From Methanoculleus thermophilus (GTDB lineage Archaea > Halobacteriota > Methanomicrobia > Methanomicrobiales > Methanoculleaceae): 64,000 bases of DNA. Both the position numbers and the translations under genes were made by a program. The notes under the pieces are model-generated. The model worked only from the letters and a program-made list of their open reading frames with translations, was not told where the DNA came from and made no database searches. This document shows positions 8,815 through 15,592 of the stretch, piece after piece (position 1 is the first letter of the stretch; each line of letters opens with the position of its first letter). The stretch is taken from contig NZ_BCNX01000003.1 of the NCBI RefSeq assembly GCF_001571405.1, positions 62,001 to 126,000 of the forward strand, written 5' to 3'.

Positions 8815-9126
8815 TTATTGGTTGAGGTAATTGTGCTTCTTGAGCCAATCGACCTGGGGCTTGATATAACGGTAGACGATATCGCACTTCTCATCCTGGA
8901 AACTCCAGGGAATAACAATCAGGAGATCGCCTTCACGGATCCAGAGCCGCTTCTTGATCTTACCCTTGATCCGACCGGTGCGCGTCACACCGTCCTCGCA
9001 TCGGACACGTATATGGTTTGCCCCGAGCATCAGGTCGGCTCGGCCGAATATCTCTCGATTTCGCTTCTTCGGTAACCGTACTCGTACAATCTCTTCGCTG
9101 TTTTGGGTTCCTCGTGTATTTGTCAG
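8815..9126 (-). CDS. eif1A: Translation initiation factor aIF-1A
   Basis: S1/OB-fold factor that binds the A site of the small ribosomal subunit during initiation. The core reads EIVRVRLPKKRNREIFGRAD, MLGANHIRVRCEDG, GRIKGKIKKRLWIREGD, IPWSFQDEKCDI and ends VDWLKKHNYL, all strongly conserved in archaeal and eukaryal eIF1A. An ATG at 9030 would remove the first 32 residues, including the first OB strand. Upstream of it the frame stays open to a TAA just before 9126 and contains no ATG, GTG or TTG. CTG at 9126 gives 103 residues, the normal family length, with GGAG eight bases upstream. A five-codon ATG mini-ORF ends in a TGA that overlaps this CTG. Confidence 0.93.
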   Translation of the reverse strand: MTNTRGTQNSEEIVRVRLPKKRNREIFGRADLMLGANHIRVRCEDGVTRTGRIKGKIKKRLWIREGDLLIVIPWSFQDEKCDIVYRYIKPQVDWLKKHNYLNQ

Positions 9127-9479
9127 TTAATCAACTCCATAACAGGCAGTGACGCAGACTCAAGCCTACGTCATTCCTGGAGGTGTATACCAATGACCCG
9201 AGCTACCATTAATGTATCTATCCCGAGGCGTATCGGGAACTCTGTGTCAGGGGGTCTAGTAACTAGTAAGATGGATCTCAATCCAATCCCCGGCCTCACT
9301 CACTGTATGGGCCATACTCCCCGGCGGTCTGCGGAGATGGTACCCCTATCCCGCCGGGCTCTGACCGCATAGGAGGCACAACCGTTATGCAGTCTCAGTG
9401 CTGCAGCGTTGCCTGTGCTTGCAGCCTCCTCCGAAGGGTTGTTAAAGTTTGAAGGTATACGGGTGGAGAGGATCTTTGA
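9127..9479. other. Intergenic region with possible small leader ORFs before the RRM gene
   Basis: Two short plus-strand frames have good ribosome sites but no recognisable family. One runs from ATG 9193 to TAG 9372 (59 codons, GGAGGTG seven bases upstream). The other runs from ATG 9387 to TGA 9452 (21 codons, four cysteines in MQSQCCSVACACS, AGGAGG at 9371-9376). They could be genuine small proteins or leader peptides of the RRM gene. Codon use in the first is not clearly coding. Confidence 0.35.
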
Positions 9480-9740
9480 ATGGAAAGCAGTACGCTGTAC
9501 GTCGGAAACCTCACCTACTCGGTAAGTGAAGAGCAGTTGAAAGAGTTGTTTACCCAGTATGGGACGGTAAATGACGTCAGAGTTATCGAACGCAAAGGGT
9601 TTGGATTTGTTGAGATGTCCACTCCCGAAGAGGCAGAAAAGGCAAAAGAGGCCTTAAACAACACTGTATTCGAGGGGCGCACGTTAAAGATCGACGAGGC
9701 ACGGCCCCCAAGACCGAGAAGCGAGTTTCGCCGGTACTGA
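9480..9740 (+). CDS. Single-RRM RNA-binding protein
   Basis: 86 residues forming one RNA recognition motif. RNP2 is TLYVGNLTY near residue 5; RNP1 is RKGFGFVEM near residue 38, giving the exposed aromatic side chains that stack on RNA bases. A short basic, proline-rich tail (RPPRPRSEFRRY) follows. Small RRM proteins of this size are widespread in bacteria and in some methanogens, where transfer from bacteria has been suggested; their RNA targets are mostly unknown. The start ATG follows GGAGAGGATC at about 9463-9472. A T-rich stretch (CTCTTTTTATAG) at about 9783-9794 may end the transcript. Cold-shock control is common for bacterial RRM proteins, but nothing here shows it. Confidence 0.85.
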   Translation: MESSTLYVGNLTYSVSEEQLKELFTQYGTVNDVRVIERKGFGFVEMSTPEEAEKAKEALNNTVFEGRTLKIDEARPPRPRSEFRRY

Positions 9741-9915
9741 GTTCGTGCTCGGTAGACCACGGAACAGTATCCCGAATACCCCTCTTTTTATAGTATAGAT
9801 TCGAGTTCCACCTTGATCGACGCGGCCTCTCTTGAAAGCCACATTCGCCGGAGATATGCGGACTGCGTTTAAAGTCCCGGAAGCGCGAGCGCTTCCGGCG
9901 GAACCTTCATCCTCT

Positions 9916-10200
9916 TCACTCAGAGACTGCTCTATACTCCTGCATCAGGGCATCCCCATACGCCTCCCTCTTCTTTGTAGGGATGTAATTGAACGCTGAG
10001 GCCCTTCTGAGGAGCTCTTCGCGAACTGCGGCGTCGCTATCCAGATGCAGGTCCCGAACACTGGAGATGATAAACTCAAGTTGATTGATCCCGGTCGCCT
10101 TCCCGTCCACGAGGATCGTCTTGATCTTGATCGCATCTGGCCTGACCCCGCCGCAGATGGTGCAGTAGTTACCATCTTTATCGTTTGTCATGTCCATCAT
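9916..10200 (-). CDS. Conserved hypothetical protein with one CxxC
   Basis: 94 residues from the ATG at 10200, which overlaps the TGA of the cupin gene as ATGA. It opens with a YCTICGG knuckle, followed by KIKTILVDGKATGINQLE and a helical C-terminal half ending EAYGDALMQEYR. No signal peptide or membrane segment. A single CxxC could bind metal only as a dimer or take part in thiol chemistry. The tight overlap shows translational coupling to the upstream cupin, so the two probably act together. I do not recognise the family. Further in-frame ATGs at 10197 and 10191 are alternative starts. Confidence 0.6.
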   Translation of the reverse strand: MMDMTNDKDGNYCTICGGVRPDAIKIKTILVDGKATGINQLEFIISSVRDLHLDSDAAVREELLRRASAFNYIPTKKREAYGDALMQEYRAVSE

Positions 10201-10532
10201 TCCCTGATCATCGTCAGCATCATCTTGAACCGCGTGATGGCCGAGAGAGCGTGGGGAACATTTGCCGGGAAGATGATCGTATCTCCCTCGCGCATATGGT
10301 GTGTCTCGCCCGCGACCCAGACCTCGCACTCCCCGTCGAGGATCGTTACCACCGCATCGTAGGGTGCAGTATGCTCCGAGAGCCCCTCGTCCTCGTCGAA
10401 CGAGAAGAGGGTGATGCTCCCCGAGGGTTTGTTGATGATCATTCTGCTTGCCACGGTCCCGTCCTGGTAGGAGACAAGGTCCGCCAACCGAAGGACCTTT
10501 CCCTTCAACTCTGCACGCTTCTCTTCAGACAT
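10197..10532 (-). CDS. Small cupin-domain protein
   Basis: 111 residues forming one cupin barrel. Cupin motif 1 is seen around SEHTAPYDAVVTILDGE, and motif 2 around MREGDTIIFPANVPHAL, with histidines positioned as metal ligands. Such stand-alone cupins bind a metal and act as dioxygenases, isomerases or small-molecule sensors; nothing indicates which. It is followed by the coupled CxxC protein. About 20 bases upstream on the same strand lies the end of a decayed cupin of a related type, so the locus once held two cupins in a row. Confidence 0.85.
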   Translation of the reverse strand: MSEEKRAELKGKVLRLADLVSYQDGTVASRMIINKPSGSITLFSFDEDEGLSEHTAPYDAVVTILDGECEVWVAGETHHMREGDTIIFPANVPHALSAITRFKMMLTMIRE

Positions 10533-10555
10533 AGTTCATCCACTCACTGTATAAC

Positions 10556-10914
10556 TCATCCATCCCGCCGGCAATCTATTTTTCGCATCTTGCTCACGAA
10601 TAGACGAGCATCCTGTCCACCGGGCACCGACTGGAGCGCCAGAACTGGCCCGGTGGCCTTCACCACGAGCACCCGAATGTACTATTACTCTCGTTGATCC
10701 GGCGATGCGGTATCGATGCCCGGTTCTCGACCTGGCGGTCCTTCCCGATCTCGACGATCCTTGCTCCTTCGAGGACGGAGAAGAGGACGTCCACCGGTGT
10801 TCTGCGCTCCTTGAGTGGTTCTCCGGGCGCAAGCGTTATCCCCACCGCCGCCGAGTGCTCGGTGTCGTAGATCTTCCGTGCATCGCTGTGGGGTTTGGTG
10901 ATCGGTACTTTCAG
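10556..10914 (-). pseudogene. Decayed cupin gene (frameshift)
   Basis: A frame opening with CTG at 10914, inside a CTGA overlap with the stop of the DUF2115 gene, reads KVPITKPHSDARKIYDTEHS, then GITLAPGEPLKERRTPVDVLF and VLEGARIVEIG, a recognisable cupin. It stops early at 10660 after NESNSTFGCSW. The next frame over continues RVLVVKATGP, which is the normal cupin C-terminal strand, so one base appears lost near 10673. Compared with related cupins as I remember them, a loop of about eight residues between the two cupin motifs also seems missing. The shifted frame runs to a TGA at 10556. I read it as a recent pseudogene rather than a working gene. Confidence 0.65.
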
Positions 10915-11693
10915 CCTTTATAGTTCGTCCAGTAGTTTGCGAGACATTCCCGTTTCCTCCGCTCATAACGGCGGGCCCGCATCTCCGGGTAGGTCGGCTC
11001 CTTGCTCTGGACCGCCGGGCAGTAGGGGCAGAGTGCGAAAGCCACATCATTGGCCTTATCCCTGACCGGACAGAGATAGGTCCCCTCCCACTCGTCGACG
11101 ATCTGCCCGCCGGGGAACGGTGTGCCGACCGGGTGGGCGGGCTCTTCCATGACGAACATGGTGAATGCGGAGAGGAGGTACTTCAGGTAAAGGTACCTGG
11201 GGTCTTTCTCCCGCGCCTTCTCGGCGCAGGCCTCCGCCACCATGGCGCAGTAGGCACGAAGCGCCGGGTTCGGTGGGGCGTCCAGCTCGGGACCGCCGCC
11301 GTTCCGGGAGAGGAGGATCAGGCGGTGGTGCGCCCCGAAGATCTCCTCGCGGACGCTTTCAAGAAGGCGGTCGCGGTAGTTCTCGGGGAGGTCAGCGACC
11401 TTTCGTTTGAACCGGGCGTTCATCACCTCAAGGTCGTGCAGGTCGAAGATCCCCACTTCGCAAGCGATCACACCTAGGAGGTCTCTCTTCGTTGTTGCCT
11501 CTCCCATCCGCTGGCAGGCCTTCCTGATGGTCGAGACCGATACCGACTGCCCGTTCTTCTCGTCTTCCTCCCAGTTATCAGTGAAGGGGTCGATGATGAA
11601 GGAGCAGGCATCGCGAGAACCGGCCCCGGGTGCATCGCGGGCGTCCCGGCCGATGAACCGTCGGAAGCGTTCAAGGATTCTTCTCAGCCGCAT
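10911..11693 (-). CDS. DUF2115 / UPF0305 family protein
   Basis: About 260 residues. The C-terminal part has a cluster of cysteines in CPVRDKANDVAFALCPYCPA, which looks like a metal-binding site, and a helical middle (FGAHHRLILLSR, YCAMVAEACAEKARE, YLKYLLSAFTMFV). This arrangement matches my recollection of DUF2115, a family of unknown function found in methanogens. No signal peptide or transmembrane helix, so cytoplasmic. ATG at 11693 is preferred; a TTG at 11714 is in frame but coincides with GGAG that could serve as ribosome site. Its TGA is shared with the CTG start of the decayed cupin, suggesting that the two were once coupled. Confidence 0.65.
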   Translation of the reverse strand: MRLRRILERFRRFIGRDARDAPGAGSRDACSFIIDPFTDNWEEDEKNGQSVSVSTIRKACQRMGEATTKRDLLGVIACEVGIFDLHDLEVMNARFKRKVADLPENYRDRLLESVREEIFGAHHRLILLSRNGGGPELDAPPNPALRAYCAMVAEACAEKAREKDPRYLYLKYLLSAFTMFVMEEPAHPVGTPFPGGQIVDEWEGTYLCPVRDKANDVAFALCPYCPAVQSKEPTYPEMRARRYERRKRECLANYWTNYKG

Positions 11694-12103
11694 GGTCTCA
11701 CTACTATTCTCCAATGAAGGTGGGGCATGGGGGTGTTTAATTCTGGTGTAGTTGCCATGGTAACAAAGACAAATGACCCCTTCTGGAACCAGACGATCCT
11801 CGGGTTGCGCCGCCTGCGGCCTTGCGGCCGTCAGTCTGGAACAGTTAAATCAGCGAGTTTGCCATATACTGCCGATATGTCGCAGGGCCACCCCATTGGA
11901 TCCTTCTCCCGTCCGAGAGATATGGAATCCGAAAACCGCTTGGGAACGCTTCCCTCCATGCCCCACAATCCTTTTGCAACTTCTTTTTTGGGAATATCTT
12001 CAAGAAGACCCATTGCGCCCGATCCTGGTGAGTGGCTCGATACTTATGACCGCGCCTGCATGATCATCTACCGGGGACGGTCGAAAAAGAGGGTTATTAT
12101 CGC
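11694..12103. other. Intergenic region, no supported gene
   Basis: About 400 bases between the DUF2115 start and the end of the CooS-like gene. At 11746-11759 a near-palindrome (GTTGCCATGGTAAC) lies just upstream of DUF2115 and may be an operator. A minus-strand frame of 60 codons at 11831-12013 has no family resemblance. A run of alternating GGC/GCC near 11810-11830 could form a hairpin. Confidence 0.5.
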
Positions 12104-14014
12104 CTATATTCCCAGCTTCTCCCGCTTCGCCTCGATGTGTGCGAGGATCCCCTCCGCTGCCTCCACCGCATCCGTCTCGACGTGGAGCACCCCGCCGGTG
12201 ATGCCGGGGAGGTCTTGCGTGAGGAGTTTGACGAGGTCCGGCCCCCCGGTCACGGTCGGGACCGGATTGACGTAGGTGTAGAGACCGAGCGCGAGCGCAA
12301 ACAGGGCGTCGATCGTCGCCTTCTGCTCCATGTACTCTGGAGCTGCGACGGCGACCGGGAGGTCGGGGAGGGGCACGCCGCCGAGGGCTTTGGAGACCGC
12401 GAGAAGGAGGTCGGCGCACCTACCGGTGTCGGTGCAGGTCCCAAACCCGAGCACCGGCGGTACACCGAGCGCTGAGCAGAGTCTCTTCAGCCCCGGCCCG
12501 GCCTTCTCCTTCGCCTCCGGTGAGCAGAGCCCGGCGACCTGGAGCCCGGCCACGCCGCAGCCCATCCCGAGGACCAGGATATCGCGCGCGATCAGGTTCT
12601 CCGCGACCGCGACGGTATGGACGTCCTGCCCGTAATCGCGCAGCGTGGTGCAGGAGACGAGCCCGACGACGCCCCGGATGGTCCCATCCTTGATGGCACT
12701 AAGCAACGGGTCAAGACTCCCCCCGAGCGCCTCGACGATGCTCTCTGTGGAGAACCCGACCACCGCCTCCCGCACGGGAAGACCCGGGATCGGCCTTACC
12801 TTCTCGCGCCGCTCCCGGAAGTTCTCGATCCCCATCTGGAGGAGCGCTGCCGCCTGTTCTTTTGCCTTCTCGGGGACGTACTCGAGCCTCTCCGTCCCGC
12901 CCTCAAAGACGACGACTTCGCTGACCGGGATCAGCTTGAAGTGATACTTCTCGGCGTAGAGGGGGTCGAGCGGGAGCGAGCAGTTCATGTCCGCAGCAAA
13001 GACGTCGACCGCCCCGGTGGCAAGCACCGCCTCCTGCATGATCCAGTTTCCCGTGTAGCCGTAGAAGACATTGTCCATCTCTCTTCTCTGGATCAGTTCC
13101 TGCCCGGTCTCGATGTTCGCGATGATCCTAAGCCCCTTCGCCCCCACGGCCCGAGCTTTCTCCTGCCACTCGTCGGTGCGGGCGAGGTCGATGAGAGCGA
13201 ACCCGAGGAAGGGTTCGTGGCCGTTCGGGAGGATGTTGACGTAGTCTGGATCGAGCACCCCGAGGTCGACCCGCATGGGGTGCGGGCGGGGGACGCCGTA
13301 GAGGATGTCCTGGATGTACTCGAGCACGATCTGACTCTGGTAGGCCATCGCGACGCCGAGGCGCATCGCCCGCATGGCGTGGCTCGCGTACCATCCGTCG
13401 ACGTTCGTGAGGGTCGAGGCGGTATCGACGATCGTCTCCCCATAGATCCCGCCGGGGAATAGCCCGAGACGCTTCCAGACCTCTTTACGCTCCTCCGGAG
13501 CGAGCCGCTCCACAATCAGGCTCGGCTCGTAGGTGAACCGGTGGAAGTCCTCCTCCACGAAGTCGCAGAGCCGGAGCGCGACCTCGGCATCGCTCCCGCT
13601 CGTGTCAATCCCGAGCCGTTCGGCAAACGTCCGAAGTTTTCCGGAATCCGCGATCGTGAACGGGGTCTTCCCTTCCGCGGTCGCCCGGAGGGTTCTCACC
13701 GCCTGCGCCGCATGAAAGTGGTAATTCGATGCCCCCATGACGTTCCGGAGGAGCATCATCCGCATCGCCATGCCGTCGGCGTTGATCCCGCAGACACCGC
13801 GCCAGTTCCGGGAGGCATCGGCCCGGCAGGGGCCGTTCGAGCAGAAATCGCATCGAGCGCCTGCCCGGCAGAAGGCGCATCGCCGGTCGGGGTCGTTCCC
13901 GAGACCCTGAGCCTCGTAGCGGTCCCAGACGTTCGACATGCCGTCCGCTTTGAGCCGCTGATAGACGGTCCTCACCGAGTCGTGGTAGGATATCCTGTCG
14001 CTCTCCATGGTCAT
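12104..14014 (-). CDS. cooS: CooS-family Ni-CODH catalytic subunit homologue, atypical active site
   Basis: 636 residues from the ATG at 14014. The N-terminal CxxC plus C-x2-C-x4-C cluster (Cys46, 49, 55, 58, 63 and Cys75) supplies the B- and D-cluster ligands. C-cluster ligands aligned with C. hydrogenoformans CODH-II numbering are His266 (GHEP, for H261), Cys345 (ADMNC, C333), Cys455 (VSCTT, C446), Cys486 (GMGC, C476), Cys527 (GTC, C526) and Lys565 (EQK, K563). The position of Cys295, normally within CCTGNE, reads IETGQE here, so the ligand is Glu302. Glu at this site is a ligand in hybrid-cluster proteins. CO oxidation therefore cannot be assumed. No cooF, cooC or acetyl-CoA synthase gene is near. 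A TATA-like ACATACTTATGG about 30 bases upstream suggests a leaderless transcript; the in-frame ATG at 14008 is an alternative. Confidence 0.88.
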   Translation of the reverse strand: MTMESDRISYHDSVRTVYQRLKADGMSNVWDRYEAQGLGNDPDRRCAFCRAGARCDFCSNGPCRADASRNWRGVCGINADGMAMRMMLLRNVMGASNYHFHAAQAVRTLRATAEGKTPFTIADSGKLRTFAERLGIDTSGSDAEVALRLCDFVEEDFHRFTYEPSLIVERLAPEERKEVWKRLGLFPGGIYGETIVDTASTLTNVDGWYASHAMRAMRLGVAMAYQSQIVLEYIQDILYGVPRPHPMRVDLGVLDPDYVNILPNGHEPFLGFALIDLARTDEWQEKARAVGAKGLRIIANIETGQELIQRREMDNVFYGYTGNWIMQEAVLATGAVDVFAADMNCSLPLDPLYAEKYHFKLIPVSEVVVFEGGTERLEYVPEKAKEQAAALLQMGIENFRERREKVRPIPGLPVREAVVGFSTESIVEALGGSLDPLLSAIKDGTIRGVVGLVSCTTLRDYGQDVHTVAVAENLIARDILVLGMGCGVAGLQVAGLCSPEAKEKAGPGLKRLCSALGVPPVLGFGTCTDTGRCADLLLAVSKALGGVPLPDLPVAVAAPEYMEQKATIDALFALALGLYTYVNPVPTVTGGPDLVKLLTQDLPGITGGVLHVETDAVEAAEGILAHIEAKREKLGI

Positions 14015-14061
14015 GGTGAGTGACACTCGCCACAACCATAAGTATGTGTCGGTACCGCGGC

Positions 14062-14406
14062 TTACCCCTCCTCAAGGTAGCGTTTCAGCGCCACGGCGTT
14101 GTTATGCTCCTCGTCTTTAGCGGCGTAGAGAAGCGTCACGGTCCCTTCAGCCGCCTCTCTCTGGAGTTTGGCGAGCGTCTCCTCTTTTTCCTCGAGTTCG
14201 GCCCGGTAGCGCCGGAGGAACTCCTCCCACTTTGCCGGGTCGTGCCCGAACCATCGGCGCAGTTCGTTGCTCGGTGCAAGGTCTTTCTCCCACCGGTCGA
14301 CCACTGCCTTCTCCTTCGAGAGACCCCGCGGCCAGAGCCGGTCGACGAGGATCCGGGTCCCGTCGTCCTCCGAGGGTTCTTCATAGATCCTCTTTGTACG
14401 CAGCAT
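14062..14406 (-). CDS. DUF488 (YeaO-like) family protein
   Basis: 114 residues with the hallmarks of DUF488: TRILVDRLWPRGLSKE near the N-terminus, WEKDLAPSNELRRWFGHD in the middle, and TLLYAAKDEEHNNAV near the end, the last usually ending in a conserved histidine-asparagine pair. The family is small, cytoplasmic and of unknown function; it is widespread in bacteria and archaea. It ends 47 bases before the CooS-like gene on the same strand and may be co-transcribed with it. About 150 bases of divergent promoter separate it from the cupredoxin gene. Confidence 0.88.
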   Translation of the reverse strand: MLRTKRIYEEPSEDDGTRILVDRLWPRGLSKEKAVVDRWEKDLAPSNELRRWFGHDPAKWEEFLRRYRAELEEKEETLAKLQREAAEGTVTLLYAAKDEEHNNAVALKRYLEEG

Positions 14407-14515
14407 GAGGGGGGATACGGCGGCCCCTCACATAACACTGTCCCCCGCGAAAACCTGGCCGGTATTTCAGGACATTCACGAAGATCTCGATGTATATTGG
14501 TGTATGGTACACACC

Positions 14516-14530
14516 TGCGAAAAGTATATT
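14516..14530 (+). promoter_or_regulatory. TATA promoter shared with the PQQ gene
   Basis: TGCGAAAAGTATATT with the TATA-like core about 30-35 bases before the ATG at 14558. The same 14 bases (TGCGAAAAGTATAT) occur 41 bases before the ATG of the gene at 15593. Matching sequence and spacing in front of two genes with shared domains point to a duplicated promoter. Confidence 0.65.
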
Positions 14531-14557
14531 ACACTCGTTTCCATCCCCTGCCCCCGT

Positions 14558-15334
14558 ATGACTGGATTGGCGAGACTCCTGATCGTCACCCTGATGATAG
14601 GGTGCGTGGCTCTCTTCTCCGGGGCGGTTGCCCAGGAGTATGGGGGCGACCAGACCCCGGTCCCGACCATGGCCGGGGGCGAGACCAATGAGACAAATGT
14701 CACCATCACGTCGCCGGAGGTTAATGCCAGCATCCCTGCTGGAAACGTCACGGTGAGCGTGAACGTCACGAACTTCACGCTCGTCGAGCCGACCGGGCAG
14801 CCGAATGTGCCGGGCGAAGGGCACCTGCACTACTACCTGGACGCCCCGATACCGACGAATGCAAGTGAACCGGCCATCCCGCCGACCGGCGGCTACGTCA
14901 TCTCCACGAACCTCACCCATACCTGGGAGAACGTGACGGCGGGCGAACACAACTTCTCGGTTCAACTGGTCAACAACGACCACACGCCGCTCATTCCGCT
15001 CGTCTTTGCAACAGTGAACGTCACCGTCGATGGGAACGCGACCGAAAATGCAACGACGGTAAACATCACGGCACAGGATATCGCGTTCGATACGGAGACC
15101 ATCACGGTGCCAGCGGGAGCGAACGTGACGATGGTCTTCAATAATATGGACAGCGTCCCCCACAACGTTGCAATCTATGACAGTTCTCTCCGGTCGGAAG
15201 AGATCTTCGTGGGCGATATCATCACCGGCCCTGCTGAGATCACCTACAACTTCACGGCGCCATCCGAGCCGGGAACCTACTACTTCCAGTGTGATGTCCA
15301 TCCATCCATGAATGGTGACTTCATTGTGGAGTGA
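14558..15334 (+). CDS. Secreted cupredoxin protein with an N-terminal beta-sandwich domain
   Basis: 258 residues. A signal peptide (LLIVTLMIGCVALFSGAVAQ) is followed by a short Thr/Asn-rich linker and a beta-sandwich at about 45-155 with EGHLHYYLDAP and NNDHTPLIPLVF, which looks like a DUF4399-type domain. A cupredoxin at about 168-258 ends the protein. Type-1 copper ligands are visible: His in VPHNVAIY, then Cys, His and Met in CDVHPSMNG. Many N-x-T/S sequons suggest glycosylation outside the cell. Small blue-copper proteins carry single electrons or buffer copper. The neighbouring PQQ-like gene has the same signal peptide and cupredoxin, so both probably act in one extracytoplasmic redox process; the partner is unknown. 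Confidence 0.88.
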   Translation: MTGLARLLIVTLMIGCVALFSGAVAQEYGGDQTPVPTMAGGETNETNVTITSPEVNASIPAGNVTVSVNVTNFTLVEPTGQPNVPGEGHLHYYLDAPIPTNASEPAIPPTGGYVISTNLTHTWENVTAGEHNFSVQLVNNDHTPLIPLVFATVNVTVDGNATENATTVNITAQDIAFDTETITVPAGANVTMVFNNMDSVPHNVAIYDSSLRSEEIFVGDIITGPAEITYNFTAPSEPGTYYFQCDVHPSMNGDFIVE

Positions 15335-15551
15335 TCGGAACAAACGGGTGTGAAGAGCTGGGCTGCTCGCTCTTCTTACCCCTCTTCTCTTCGATACCGG
15401 TACTGTGTAGATCTATCGGCTCCGGGAGCGGATCAGCGTTCGGGTAGGCATCCGATCAATCGCACTTCTACGGATCCAGCACAGCATGACTGGGCCTGTG
15501 TAATATGGTATTCAGTCAAACGGGCTTATTCTGGCAAAATTACGGCATTCT

Positions 15552-15566
15552 TGCGAAAAGTATATA
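15552..15566 (+). promoter_or_regulatory. TATA promoter of the PQQ-cupredoxin gene
   Basis: TGCGAAAAGTATATA, 41 bases before the ATG at 15593. It repeats the element in front of the upstream cupredoxin gene, so this gene has its own promoter although it lies on the same strand, with about 260 bases in between. Confidence 0.65.
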
Positions 15567-15592
15567 GCACGCACATATCATCCCTGCGCCGT

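Noticed and set aside
11831-12013. A 60-codon minus-strand frame before DUF2115
   Set aside because: It has no family resemblance and lies in a region with hairpins; I could not support it as a gene.
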